Of a DNA stretch of 64,000 nucleotides, positions 26,870-35,933 are shown in pieces. The translations under genes and the position numbers were made by a program. This stretch comes from Halobacillus faecis (lineage in GTDB: Bacteria > Bacillota > Bacilli > Bacillales > Halobacillaceae). The notes beneath the pieces are model-generated. The model saw nothing but the letters and a program-made list of their open reading frames with translations, was not told the DNA's origin and ran no database searches. Position 1 is the first letter of the stretch. Every line of letters starts with the position of its first letter. The stretch is from positions 1 to 64,000 of the forward strand of contig NZ_BJYD01000028.1 of NCBI RefSeq assembly GCF_007991335.1, written 5' to 3'.

Positions 26870-26905
26870 AAAATAGAACTTCCTCTGTTAAGGAAGTTCT
26901 ATTTT
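26870..26905. terminator. Bidirectional terminator, ABM gene / DinB gene
   Basis: A 15-bp perfect stem (26870-26884 with 26891-26905) with flanking A and T runs lies between two convergent genes. Confidence 0.93.
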
Positions 26906-26935
26906 AGTATGATCTTATAAATCTACTTTTTTATG

Positions 26936-27466
26936 TTAGAAACTACTGATTTTCCGCTGTTTCCTCGAACGGATCATGGCACGGATCTGTCCGCGGTGAC
27001 TGATTTCATCTTCCATGACGTGGAACCATAAGTAATAGGGGTTATACTTTACTCCGTTCGGCCAGGAGCGTTCCTCAAACAGCCAATCATCGTCCTTTTC
27101 TTTCAAGTATTCGAGCGTCGTATCTCTTGTCGTCTCAAGGAGATCCAAATAGTCATCCACCGGTAAAGATCGGAATTTCGCGCGGGCCTTCTCCCCCAGT
27201 TCAAGAGCCGCTCCCCATTCTTCCTGTTCATCCTCCGTTAAATCCCTCTCGTCAAAACTGATGATCTGATGGACAAACTCAATCGCTGCCATGTGGGAGA
27301 GAAGCATACCAATGGAGTTTCCACCGGTTTCGCACTCATCAAGTTCATCCTGCGTGAGATCCGCGACTTCCTGGATCGTCACCGCACGTGCGTGTTCAAG
27401 CATACAAACGAGTTCCCCGATTTTCTCAGAAAAACCTTTTTCTGATTGAACTTGATAAGAAATCAT
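26936..27466 (-). CDS. DinB-fold protein (DUF664 type)
   Basis: DinB-fold proteins are four-helix bundles with a three-histidine metal site; many act as thiol-dependent S-transferases or are uncharacterised. The 176-residue protein shows GNSIGMLLSHMAAIEFVHQI with the first His (about 58) and YYLWFHVMEDEISHRGQIRAM with the second and third (about 148 and 156). The fold assignment is good; the reaction is unknown. It converges on the ABM gene with a shared terminator. Its C-terminus is basic (RSRKQRKISSF). Confidence 0.85.
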   Translation of the reverse strand: MISYQVQSEKGFSEKIGELVCMLEHARAVTIQEVADLTQDELDECETGGNSIGMLLSHMAAIEFVHQIISFDERDLTEDEQEEWGAALELGEKARAKFRSLPVDDYLDLLETTRDTTLEYLKEKDDDWLFEERSWPNGVKYNPYYLWFHVMEDEISHRGQIRAMIRSRKQRKISSF

Positions 27467-27723
27467 GAAAACTTCCTCCTCTTCTTTTTTACAATTTCTC
27501 AGATTTTGAGCCCGATTTCTTTGTTTTTTTTACAGGCTCTTTATACATATTCGACACTTTCATGCCTGAACCTTCTTCAAAACGTTGTGAGACTCGAATT
27601 TTGTAGATATTTTTGTTGTTTAATCTTGATTAAATGACGGTATATGCTAAGTATGAACAAAGCGGTGAGGTCTGTTCGTCAAACATTTGCTAGCCCCATT
27701 AAATTTTGAGGAGGAAACATACG

Positions 27724-27825
27724 ATGAACATTAAAGTGGGCATTTGGAACAAGTTGACAAACCAAGACAAGATGACCCTTTTAAAAGCCGTAAGCCAACA
27801 CTCACTTACAAAAAAATCAGCGTAA
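27724..27825 (+). CDS. 33-residue peptide with strong ribosome binding site
   Basis: ATG at 27724 is preceded by TGAGGAGGAAACATACG, one of the best Shine-Dalgarno sequences in the window. The peptide begins MNIKVGIWNKLTNQDKMTLL and ends in KKSA; it is basic and amphipathic with no hydrophobic span or Cys. The transcript would end at a hairpin 87 nt downstream. The 600-bp gap around it holds no other gene. I recognise no family; it could be a regulatory or leader peptide for the glycosyltransferase operon, or an independent short gene. Confidence 0.45.
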   Translation: MNIKVGIWNKLTNQDKMTLLKAVSQHSLTKKSA

Positions 27826-27911
27826 TTATACACAGCCTTCCACGAAACTCTCTTCTATCCATCGCCATACTCTCAAACCCAACCCGGAAGCAGCCTCCAT
27901 ATTCTTCTGAC

Positions 27912-27938
27912 AAAAACCTGCATAGGCAGGTTTTTTTG
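27912..27938 (+). terminator. Terminator upstream of glycosyltransferase gene
   Basis: A 10-bp stem (27912-27921 with 27926-27935) and a 4-nt loop followed by a T run lie after the 33-residue frame and before the glycosyltransferase. It could act as a simple terminator or an attenuator. Confidence 0.85.
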
Positions 27939-28076
27939 TCGTTCTCTCCTTTTGTCAACTTTATGTAAAGTTGTGTTCCATTCGTCCCTCTCCTGCATAA
28001 ACCCTTTTTTGAGCGAATAGATAAGTACCGAAGGACAAGGACGGAACGCTCTTCGGTTAAAAAGGGGGAATGGAAC

Positions 28077-29219
28077 ATGAAAGTGGCGATCTTCACAGAT
28101 ACGTATGTACCGCAGGTCAATGGAGTCGCTCGAACGTTGAAACGGTGGACCGAATATCTCGAAAAGAAACGCATCTCCTACAGGGTGTATGCTCCAGACG
28201 TGCGAAGCAACGAGGAGTACGTGGATCATATTCATCGATTCAACAGCGTCCCTTTCTGGTTATACCCGGAATGCCGGCTGGCCCTTCCGAATGTAATCAA
28301 AATCAAAAGGGACCTTGACGCGTTCCAGCCCGACCTGATTCATATCGCCACTCCTTTCAACATCGGACTCGCGGGGCTGCATTACGGAAAGAAGATGGGC
28401 ATTCCACTCGTGGGTTCTTATCATACGCACTTCGACCAATATTTAGACTATTATAAATTGTCTTTCCTCTCCCCTTTTGTCTGGAAATATATGCAATGGT
28501 TCCATCAGCCCTTCAAAAAAACATTCGTCCCTTCCCTTCATACCAAAAGTGAATTAGAGCTGCACGGTTTCCCTAACCTCACCCTATGGCAGAGAGGTGT
28601 GGACCATCAGCTTTTTTCCCCTGCACACGATGATGACGCCGTGAGAGATCATTTTAAAATCGACGCCCCCTTTCTATTAACCTATGTCGGACGACTGGCT
28701 CCGGAAAAGGGACTTGATACCCTTATGGACGTGGCCAAAAGCCTCCCCGAGCACATGAATAAAAACATTCACTGGCTCATCGTAGGCGATGGTCCTTTAC
28801 GGAATGATCTTCAATCGAAAGCCCCGAAGAACATGACGTTTGCAGGCTATCAGGAAGGAGAAGGCCTGGCTCGTATTTACGCCTCTTCTACGTTATTCGT
28901 TTTTCCTTCAGCGACAGAGACATTCGGGAACGTCGTCCTTGAATCCCTATCCTCAGGAACACCCGTAGTTGCGGCGAACGCCGGTGGTGTCAAAGAGATT
29001 GTCAGCCATGAACAGACAGGCTTGTTATGTACACCGCATGACCCTCCCTCTTTCACTCAGGGAATTGTAGATCTTCTTTCTGATGAGCATAAACTAGCTA
29101 CCATGAAGGTTCTGGCACGGCAGGAGGCACTCAGGAGATCATGGGATGAAATTTTCGAACAACTGCTCCACGATTATAAAGAAGCGATCGGCGATCTTAA
29201 GCTCGCCTCCTTCGCCTAG
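28077..29219 (+). CDS. GT4-family glycosyltransferase
   Basis: This retaining glycosyltransferase has the two-Rossmann GT-B fold. The N-terminus MKVAIFTDTYVPQVNGVART (1-20) is the acceptor-side glycine loop, and IPLVGSYHTHFDQYLDYYK (about 118-136) resembles SQD2- and mannosyltransferase-type GT4 enzymes acting on lipid acceptors. The donor site has YVGRLAPEKG (about 203-212) and the E-x7-E motif in FPSATETFGNVVLESLSSG (about 277-295). There are no membrane helices; peripheral association is usual. It is followed 12 nt later by a UDP-glucose dehydrogenase gene, suggesting UDP-glucuronate as donor (inference). Confidence 0.9.
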   Translation: MKVAIFTDTYVPQVNGVARTLKRWTEYLEKKRISYRVYAPDVRSNEEYVDHIHRFNSVPFWLYPECRLALPNVIKIKRDLDAFQPDLIHIATPFNIGLAGLHYGKKMGIPLVGSYHTHFDQYLDYYKLSFLSPFVWKYMQWFHQPFKKTFVPSLHTKSELELHGFPNLTLWQRGVDHQLFSPAHDDDAVRDHFKIDAPFLLTYVGRLAPEKGLDTLMDVAKSLPEHMNKNIHWLIVGDGPLRNDLQSKAPKNMTFAGYQEGEGLARIYASSTLFVFPSATETFGNVVLESLSSGTPVVAANAGGVKEIVSHEQTGLLCTPHDPPSFTQGIVDLLSDEHKLATMKVLARQEALRRSWDEIFEQLLHDYKEAIGDLKLASFA

Positions 29220-29231
29220 GGACAGGAGAAG

Positions 29232-30530
29232 ATGAATATGAGAAAAATTGCGGTCATCGGTACAGGTTACGTCGGTCTGGTCACTGGAACCTGTCTTGCA
29301 AGTCTCGGTCATGAAGTCACTTGCGTGGATATTGACGAAAAAAGAATAGCTTCCTTACAAGATGGACATTGCCCTCTCCATGAGCCTGGCCTCTCACCAT
29401 TGATGCAATCCAATATTCTTGACAAACGACTCCATTTCACTACCGTCCTGCAAGAAGCCGTTCAACGAGCAGAAGCCATTTTCATCGCCGTCGGAACACC
29501 GGAAAACGAAGATGGGTCAGCGGATCTTTCCTATGTAAAGAACGCTGCTGAAAATCTATCCCTCTATATGAACGATGGAACGCTAGTCATCCTCAAAAGT
29601 ACAGTCCCACCTGGAACCAACCAAGCCGTCCATTCATGGATGCAGGCCATTTCCGGACGAACATTCCATGTCGTTTCTAATCCAGAATTTCTGAGGGAAG
29701 GGTCCGCTCTTCATGATTTCTTTTATGGTGACCGTATTGTCATCGGCCATTCAGACGCGGAAGCAGGACAAATGCTTGTAGAGATCTACAGCAAAATGAA
29801 AACCCCCATATTGCAGACGGACCCATTAAGTGCGGAAATGATCAAATACGCTTCCAATGCTTTTTTGGCGACAAAGATCAGCTTCATCAATGAGATCTCT
29901 TCCCTTACCGAAAAGGTAGGCGCTGATATCGAACAAGTGGCCCAGGGAATGGGAATGGACAGACGCATAGGGGAACAATTCCTGCGGGCAGGAATCGGAT
30001 TTGGAGGATCGTGTTTTCCAAAAGATACGAAGGCTTTGATAGAGGTTGCAAAGGAAGCGGGTCACCCCTTCAGACTCTTGTCAGCGGTCATCGATGTCAA
30101 TGATAGGCAAAAGAATCTTTTGATAGAGAAAGCCTTGAATCGCTATGGATGCTTGAAAGGGAAACGAGTAGCGGTACTTGGACTTGCTTTCAAACCGAAT
30201 ACCGACGATATCCGTGAATCTCCTGCCCTTTCACTGATCAAGCGACTTCAAGAGCTTGAGGCCGATCCGATTGGCTATGACCCGGTCGTGAAAAGTATCC
30301 CCCTCTGTCCTGTGAGTGATTCCATCCATGAAGTGTTAACAGGTGCTGACTTTGCCATGATCTGCACGGATTGGCCTTCCATCAGTGACTTACCTTTAGA
30401 CGTGTACGAGAATACGATGAAAGAACCTGTCCTATTTGATGGACGTAATTGTTACCCACAGGAGGCCTTTCAAGGAAGAAACATCGAGTACCATTCCATT
30501 GGACGCAGGTCATATAAGGGACTGGAATAG
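29232..30530 (+). CDS. UDP-glucose 6-dehydrogenase
   Basis: The enzyme oxidises UDP-glucose to UDP-glucuronate with two NAD. The Rossmann start KIAVIGTGYVGLVTGTCLAS (about 5-24) is intact. Other motifs are VSNPEFLREGSALHDF, SNAFLATKISFINEISS, the catalytic-Cys loop GIGFGGSCFPKDTKAL (about 255-270), and the C-terminal LGLAFKPNTDDIRESPAL. The 432-residue length matches B. subtilis TuaD/Ugd, though the teichuronic acid genes are not present, so I give no symbol. ATG 29232 lies only three bases after GGAG; ATG 29238 has better spacing. A strong terminator follows. Confidence 0.95.
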   Translation: MNMRKIAVIGTGYVGLVTGTCLASLGHEVTCVDIDEKRIASLQDGHCPLHEPGLSPLMQSNILDKRLHFTTVLQEAVQRAEAIFIAVGTPENEDGSADLSYVKNAAENLSLYMNDGTLVILKSTVPPGTNQAVHSWMQAISGRTFHVVSNPEFLREGSALHDFFYGDRIVIGHSDAEAGQMLVEIYSKMKTPILQTDPLSAEMIKYASNAFLATKISFINEISSLTEKVGADIEQVAQGMGMDRRIGEQFLRAGIGFGGSCFPKDTKALIEVAKEAGHPFRLLSAVIDVNDRQKNLLIEKALNRYGCLKGKRVAVLGLAFKPNTDDIRESPALSLIKRLQELEADPIGYDPVVKSIPLCPVSDSIHEVLTGADFAMICTDWPSISDLPLDVYENTMKEPVLFDGRNCYPQEAFQGRNIEYHSIGRRSYKGLE

Positions 30531-30556
30531 AAAAAAAGCTTGTAGTTCATCGTAGC

Positions 30557-30609
30557 AAAAACTGGGGAACATCCATGAATGTGCCATGTCATGGATGTTC
30601 CCCAGTTTT
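30557..30609 (+). terminator. Long-stem terminator after UDP-glucose dehydrogenase
   Basis: A perfect 21-bp inverted repeat (30557-30577 with 30589-30609) with an 11-nt loop and A/T-rich flanks lies just after the ugd stop. Confidence 0.85.
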
Positions 30610-30784
30610 CGTTTATACCGGACTTGCTTTTTCCAAGAAAAGTAACCCTGTTGGTGATACCCTCTCGAAAAACAGCATTATAGTTTACATAATAATGGAC
30701 TAGTAAACTGAGTTGGATGAGTTGTCCTTCCAACATAGCGAGGAGTATAATGATATATTAGTTGATTCATAGGAGGACGACATT

Positions 30785-32233
30785 ATGACATCCAAAGGCA
30801 CCAATAAAGTGCTGATGGCAGCCCTGTTACTTGCTGGTTCCTTTATTACGATATTAAATCAGACCCTGATGATTACAGCCATTCCTCCCATCATGGATGA
30901 GATGAATGTTACAGCGAACTCAGCTCAGTGGCTGACGACTGTTTTCATGCTCGTAAACGGTGTGATGATCCCGGTCAGTGCTTTTCTTATTGAACGATTT
31001 ACAACGAGACAGCTTTTCATCTCGGCTATGAGTGTATTTGCCTTCGGTACGATCCTTGGCGGACTGGCATTGAATTTCCCCCTCCTCCTTTTAGGTAGAG
31101 TCGTCCAGTCTGCTGGAGCAGGTGTGATGCTTCCTTTGATGCAAACCGTCATTCTCATGATTTTCCCCGTCCATAAACGAGGGGCCGCCATGGGATATAT
31201 CGGACTTGTCATTTCATTTGCACCAGCAATCGGACCTGCGCTCAGCGGTTACATTACCTCGGCCTACACGTGGAGGTATTTATTCTGGATGATTTTACCC
31301 TTAGCCATTTTAATTATTATTCTCGCCTACTTCATACTGAAAAATGTAACCGAGCTATCCTACCCTAAGGTCGATCCGGTTTCCATCATCCTATCGTCCA
31401 TCGGTTTCGGAGGGCTTTTATATGGTTTCACTCTCGCTGGAAACCAGGGATGGACAAGCATGGACACGGTCATCGTCCTGATCATTGGTGTCGTAACTTT
31501 GACCTTGTTCATTACAAGGCAGTTACGGATGCACCACCCGATGCTTGAGTTCCGTGTCTTCAAGTATCCGGTCTTTGCGATCACGACCGTCATCGCCATG
31601 ATTACCTTCTTAGGATTGATTGGTGCAGAAACGTTGATTCCTTTATACATGCAGGATATGCGTGATTTTTCCGCTTTCGAATCCGGGCTCGCCTTGCTCC
31701 CGGGAGCGGTCATCACTGCATTCATGTCCCCAATCACCGGCCGTATTTTTGATAAAATCGGAGCGCGTCTGCTCGCTGTTGTCGGACTCACAATTATTAC
31801 AGGCGCATCCCTCGCCTTTTCATTTTTGAATATCGAGACCACCTTCACGGCGATTACTGTCTTATACGCCATCCGGATGTTCGGATTATCGATGGTCATG
31901 ATGCCAGTGACGACGGCGGGGTTGAATCAATTACCTAAGAAACTTATCCCCCATGGCGCTGCGATGAGCAACACAATGCGGATGGTAGCCGCCTCCGTCG
32001 GGACAGCGATTCTTGTTACGGTCATGACGACAACCGCTCAATCTGCCGAAAGCAATCCATCCATCGATCACCCTTCGATTTATGGAGTGAATATCGCCTT
32101 CTTCATCGTCACAGCATTGTCCCTTGCCGGTATTGTTCTAGCTTTCTTCGTCAAACGCACCTATCCGCCTGATGAAGAGCCAGTCAGTGAATCTGAAACA
32201 ACATTCGACGATCAAAAAGCAGAAAACTACTAG
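30785..32233 (+). CDS. DHA2-family MFS drug efflux transporter
   Basis: This is a proton-driven multidrug exporter of the EmrB/QacA/LmrB group with 14 predicted membrane helices over 482 residues. Motifs are LNQTLMITAIPPIM (motif D1, about 24-37), the loop with SAQWLTTVFMLVNGVMIPVS, LGRVVQSAGAGVMLPLM (about 98-114) and motif C GYIGLVISFAPAIGPALSG (about 137-155). GGAGGACGAC precedes the ATG. No adjacent TetR regulator is seen. The substrate is unknown. Confidence 0.92.
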   Translation: MTSKGTNKVLMAALLLAGSFITILNQTLMITAIPPIMDEMNVTANSAQWLTTVFMLVNGVMIPVSAFLIERFTTRQLFISAMSVFAFGTILGGLALNFPLLLLGRVVQSAGAGVMLPLMQTVILMIFPVHKRGAAMGYIGLVISFAPAIGPALSGYITSAYTWRYLFWMILPLAILIIILAYFILKNVTELSYPKVDPVSIILSSIGFGGLLYGFTLAGNQGWTSMDTVIVLIIGVVTLTLFITRQLRMHHPMLEFRVFKYPVFAITTVIAMITFLGLIGAETLIPLYMQDMRDFSAFESGLALLPGAVITAFMSPITGRIFDKIGARLLAVVGLTIITGASLAFSFLNIETTFTAITVLYAIRMFGLSMVMMPVTTAGLNQLPKKLIPHGAAMSNTMRMVAASVGTAILVTVMTTTAQSAESNPSIDHPSIYGVNIAFFIVTALSLAGIVLAFFVKRTYPPDEEPVSESETTFDDQKAENY

Positions 32234-32249
32234 CACGAGTGCGTTAAGA

Positions 32250-32286
32250 AAAAAAGGTTCCCTCATCCGAAGAGGGAACCTTTTTT
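32250..32286. terminator. Bidirectional terminator, MFS gene / FAD oxidoreductase
   Basis: A 15-bp stem (32250-32264 with 32272-32286) with A and T runs separates two convergent genes. Confidence 0.93.
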
Positions 32287-32288
32287 GT

Positions 32289-33395
32289 TTATGCGAATAA
32301 ATGATCCGCCGTATAGTTAGTAAAATCGAGTTCGGTTTTTTCATCCAACAAGTACTTGGCAAGCTCAGATCCAATATAAGGACCGCTTGTCAGACCAGAT
32401 GCGCCTAAACCATTAGCGACCACAACGTTTTCATGACCGGGCACTTTTCCGATGACGGGTGTTGAACCCGGGGTGAAAGGCCGGTATCCGACGTTCGTTT
32501 TGACATAAGTGGCCTCCGCAAGCCCAGGAGCGACGCGAAGAGCTTTATCCATCAACTGATGGACAGAACCTGCCGTGACTCTCGAGTCCGCCGTTTTCTC
32601 TTTCGTCGCGCCGATGACGACTCGCCCTTTCCCGAAAGTGAGAATATAGTGATTGAACGGGGGCAGCATCACAGGCCAATGTTCCGTATCGTCGTCCTCC
32701 ATATCTACATGAACGATTTGCGCTTTTTCAAAAGTGACATTCGGTCTCATGCCGATCGGTTCAAACAACGGCTTCGTCCATGCCCCGTTCGCAACAACAA
32801 CCCGGTCAGAAAAGATGTTCTCCCCATTTACGTAGACACCTTTTATACGCTTGTCTTCATAATAAAGAGAAGCATCTCCGTTAATAAAAGTCGCTCCGTT
32901 TTTCTTCGCTGCCCTTAATAAGGATGAGGTCACTTCCGCTCCGTTCACTCGCGCTCCCCCTGAGATATGAAGGGCCCGGTAATGTTCTGCTACAGGCGGG
33001 AACATCTCCTTGGTCTCTTCAGGGGAAAGGCAGGAGATCTCCCCCATTTCCGGAGCCTGCTCTTTTCTTTCGAGAGCAACCCGGAGTTTCTTCTCCAATT
33101 TTTCTTCCGTATCGAAGATATTGATGGCTCCCACTCGTTTATAGCCGGTTTGTGTTTCGCCAGCTTCAGCAAGCTCCTCCATTAAAGCAGGGTAATATTT
33201 GGCCCCACCAGTGACGAGAGGATACCACACTTTATTGCTACGGTTTGTCAGCCATGGACACACGATCCCAGCGGCATTTCGCGTCGCCTGTTCCGGATCG
33301 TTCCGGTCGATGATGATCACTTCTTCCCCTTTTTTCGCTAGATGGTACGCCGTTGACGCCCCTACGATTCCTGCTCCAATAATGATTGTTTTCAT
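32289..33395 (-). CDS. FAD-dependent amino acid oxidase/dehydrogenase (DAO family)
   Basis: This is a flavoenzyme of the D-amino-acid oxidase/glycine oxidase superfamily. The FAD Rossmann motif is MKTIIIGAGIVGASTAYHLA (1-20), followed by the VIIIDRND strand and ATRNAAGIVCPW. The C-terminal FAD site has GYRPFTPGSTPVIG and NGLGASGLTSGPYIGSELA (about 335-353). The substrate is not determined from sequence; DadA-like or glycine-oxidase-like activity is possible. ATG 33395 has GAAGGTGTG upstream and gives 368 residues; the frame extends eight codons further without support. Confidence 0.88.
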   Translation of the reverse strand: MKTIIIGAGIVGASTAYHLAKKGEEVIIIDRNDPEQATRNAAGIVCPWLTNRSNKVWYPLVTGGAKYYPALMEELAEAGETQTGYKRVGAINIFDTEEKLEKKLRVALERKEQAPEMGEISCLSPEETKEMFPPVAEHYRALHISGGARVNGAEVTSSLLRAAKKNGATFINGDASLYYEDKRIKGVYVNGENIFSDRVVVANGAWTKPLFEPIGMRPNVTFEKAQIVHVDMEDDDTEHWPVMLPPFNHYILTFGKGRVVIGATKEKTADSRVTAGSVHQLMDKALRVAPGLAEATYVKTNVGYRPFTPGSTPVIGKVPGHENVVVANGLGASGLTSGPYIGSELAKYLLDEKTELDFTNYTADHLFA

Positions 33396-33473
33396 AGTCA
33401 CACCTTCAATCCCTGTCATTTCATCTGTTGTTATTGTACATGAACGAAAAGACAGGGTACAGAAAATAAAGAA

Positions 33474-34784
33474 TCATCCTTTTTTTGATAGATGAAGTTT
33501 CAGGCCATGATTCATTCTAAGCGTGACTAATGGCTCTGGCTTGACAGGAAAAGCGTCAGAAGAAGGAGCGAACTTGAACGCCTTGATGAGGGACGAGAGA
33601 ATGACGAGCATTTCAAGCATCGCAAAGTGCTGACCGATACACACACGGGCCCCGCCACCGAATGGCAGATACAAATAGTCAGGGCCTCCAAGCAGACGTC
33701 CATCCTCAAAGCGTTCAGGGAGGAATTCCTCTGGATAATCGATATACCTCCGGTGCCGATGCATCAAATAAGGACTGATCATCACCGTGGCTCCTTTTTT
33801 AATGAACGTGGATCCAATGTTCACATCTTCCTTGGCACGTCTGCCAAACATCCATGCTGGAGGATACAAGCGCATGCTTTCGAGGATGACTTTTTTTGTG
33901 TACAACAGGTTTCCTGTTTCCTCCACGGAAGGAGTATCGCTTGAAAGGATGTTTTCAATTTCACTCTCCACTTTTTTGTAACAATCGGGGTGCTCCATGA
34001 GCAAGTGGAACGTCCATGTTACCGCGGACGCTGTGGTTTCATGTCCGGCTAGAAACACAGTCATCACCTCATCACGGAGTTGCCTGGCATCCATTTTATT
34101 CCCATGAGCATCTTCAGCGTCCTTTAAGACGCCAAGAAGGTGCTCTTGATTTCCCTGATCCTGATCAATGATGGCATAGACCACTTCATCCAGTTTTTCG
34201 ACCGCATCATCGAACAACTTGTTACGAACCGTCTTCCATGAGCGGGGCGATTTAAACACGCTACGGATCCTCTCCGTGGCGATTTCCATTGCGGTATCCA
34301 GTTGTTGTCCCACTTGATCATGGTCTGCTTTCACTTCTGTACCGAACATCGTCTCTGTGATGATCTGGAGCGTAAGATTTCTGATATCTTCAGAAATCAA
34401 GCGGTCTCCGTCCTTCCAGAGAGCGGTATGATCCGTAACGACTCTCCCCATTGTGTCACAGTAACGCTGGATATGTTTCGGAGTAAAGAAAGGCTGTAGT
34501 TTGCGACGCTGTTGTTTATGAAGCTTGCCTTCACTCAACAACAGACCTTTTCCAAGCAGTGGTTCCAACTCCTGAAAAGGTTTGGATTTGTAAAAGGAGT
34601 CCGCTTTTCTTACGAGTACTTCTTGAATCAGAGCAGGATGCATCAACATGAAAACCGGTCGATGAGCAAACCTGAACCTTGTCACAGGCTTCTGTGTCTC
34701 TTCCATTTCCATAAGGAATGCCAGTGGATCTTTTTTGAATGCCGGCAGTTGACCAAGTGGCGAACGACTCTTCCATTTATACAT
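33474..34784 (-). CDS. Cytochrome P450
   Basis: This is a haem-thiolate monooxygenase of 436 residues. Core motifs are all intact: the I-helix AGHETT (246-251), ExxR as ESMR (302-305), PERF (about 355-358), and the haem loop FGGGARVCIG with Cys382. It has no membrane anchor, so it is a soluble class that would need separate ferredoxin and reductase; none are encoded nearby. The order of these motifs and the WxxxR-like KLHKQQRRKLQPFF resemble the CYP102-haem-domain or fatty-acid type. The substrate is unknown. AAGGGGG precedes the ATG. It sits 78 bp upstream of the FAD oxidoreductase. Confidence 0.94.
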   Translation of the reverse strand: MYKWKSRSPLGQLPAFKKDPLAFLMEMEETQKPVTRFRFAHRPVFMLMHPALIQEVLVRKADSFYKSKPFQELEPLLGKGLLLSEGKLHKQQRRKLQPFFTPKHIQRYCDTMGRVVTDHTALWKDGDRLISEDIRNLTLQIITETMFGTEVKADHDQVGQQLDTAMEIATERIRSVFKSPRSWKTVRNKLFDDAVEKLDEVVYAIIDQDQGNQEHLLGVLKDAEDAHGNKMDARQLRDEVMTVFLAGHETTASAVTWTFHLLMEHPDCYKKVESEIENILSSDTPSVEETGNLLYTKKVILESMRLYPPAWMFGRRAKEDVNIGSTFIKKGATVMISPYLMHRHRRYIDYPEEFLPERFEDGRLLGGPDYLYLPFGGGARVCIGQHFAMLEMLVILSSLIKAFKFAPSSDAFPVKPEPLVTLRMNHGLKLHLSKKG

Positions 34785-34904
34785 AACGTACCCCCTTCAA
34801 CCTTCTATTAGAGGGTACTAGAGTCCACCTCATTTTATTCATTCCTTTAAGAAAGATAGGAAACTTTCCTTAAAGACTGGTTCATAAACGAGAAGATTGT
34901 GGAT

Positions 34905-35060
34905 TCTTTAATTTCGAGGCTTTTGTTTGAGGATCAGGTGCTGCAGGGAATGACTCGCTTTCCGCGGGAGTCTCCCCATTCCCCTCCGCCCCTTTCTAAT
35001 CATAGGTTCTCGAAATCATTCCTCTTTCCACCTACCTATCAGCAGAATAACTATGCGCTA
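34905..35060 (+). repeat. Interspersed repeat, copy D, in a gene-free gap
   Basis: The 560-bp gap 34785-35343 holds no convincing gene. Copy D contains GGAATGACTCGCTTTCC (34947-34963), shared exactly with copy C2, and CTCGCTTTCCGCGGGAG, shared exactly with copy A. It continues with cctccgcccctt and ggttctcgaaatc, both shared in part with copy B. Confidence 0.65.
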
Positions 35061-35314
35061 GTACTAGTGCTATAACATTCTTCGCCTAAAACTCGGCCAT
35101 GGAAGGTAGTTTCAAGCATCAACCAATCGTAGGGTCATTGTGAAAACGGGGAGATTACTATAGAGATTTATGGGTAGGAAGAAAACACTGATCCAGGCTA
35201 GAATGCTTGCTGATATCCCTTCTCCTTTCCGCAAACATAAATCTCGAAAATGAACATTCCACAGTTGGGAGAATATCTAAACAGGACGTGGGTGAGGTTA
35301 AAGGGATAGATAGG

Positions 35315-35346
35315 AAAAGCCGATGGGAGGTTCCATCGGCTTTTCA
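35315..35346 (-). terminator. Terminator of RDD gene
   Basis: A 13-bp perfect stem (35315-35327 with 35334-35346) covers the stop codon of the RDD gene. The A/T content on the minus-strand 3' side is modest. Confidence 0.8.
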
Positions 35347-35754
35347 TGGGATGTTTTTGACATAGGTTTGAGCAAGCAGGTCGTGAATGGCCCGTTTGTC
35401 TTTCCTAAAAGCGATCATAAATGCACTCACAACCGAGGCGATTCCGAATGTAATCACTCCGAGAAGGAATTTACCGATGACTTCTCTAATAAACATTTGG
35501 AACAGACCTACTGGCTGATCCCCTTCTTTCCTTATTTTGATTGTCAGTATTCTTTTCCCAACAACATATCCACCCCATATTACGGGAAGTACGGTCAAAT
35601 AACTCACGTAGATGACCTGCCATAACCATCCGTCCGTTACATCTGTGCTCCAATCTCCCTGATACAAAGACCATAAGAGATTCAGAGGAACGGTAATGAT
35701 GAGTCCATCCAAGATCAAGGCGAAAAAACGACTCCAAAATCCAGCTCGTTCCAT
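35344..35754 (-). CDS. RDD-family membrane protein
   Basis: RDD proteins are small membrane proteins, some linked to Na+/H+ exchange or transport; the function here is unknown. The family pattern is seen in GFWSRFFALILDGLIITVPL (Arg and Asp in helix 1, about 5-24). Helix 2 and GKRILTIKIRKEGD, then helix 3 and DKRAIHDLLAQTYV, complete it. ATG 35754 has AGGAGG seven bases upstream; it overlaps the TGA of the small upstream gene by one base. It is the last gene of a DinB - small protein - RDD operon. Confidence 0.88.
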   Translation of the reverse strand: MERAGFWSRFFALILDGLIITVPLNLLWSLYQGDWSTDVTDGWLWQVIYVSYLTVLPVIWGGYVVGKRILTIKIRKEGDQPVGLFQMFIREVIGKFLLGVITFGIASVVSAFMIAFRKDKRAIHDLLAQTYVKNIP

Positions 35755-35933
35755 CAATCTGCCTCCTTTCCATCTGGAAGTATTCGAATAATTTCTATGA
35801 TGAAATAACCGATGAGAAAATAAAAAACAAAGGACAAATCGAAGGTTTTCTCAGAAAGCAGAGAAACGACAAACACTCCAAACACAACGCCATTGCCTAT
35901 CCTTGTTAGATACTCAAGGGCCTTATGGATCAT
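35754..35933 (-). CDS. 59-residue two-span membrane protein
   Basis: The start codon shares one base with the stop of the DinB-fold gene (TGATG), and its own stop shares one base with the start of the RDD gene. It is therefore a coupled middle gene. The peptide begins MIHKALEYLTRIGNGVVF and has two hydrophobic segments (about 15-28 and 34-51), ending in ILPDGKEAD. No Shine-Dalgarno of its own is needed if translation is coupled. No family is recognised. Confidence 0.65.
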   Translation of the reverse strand: MIHKALEYLTRIGNGVVFGVFVVSLLSEKTFDLSFVFYFLIGYFIIEIIRILPDGKEAD

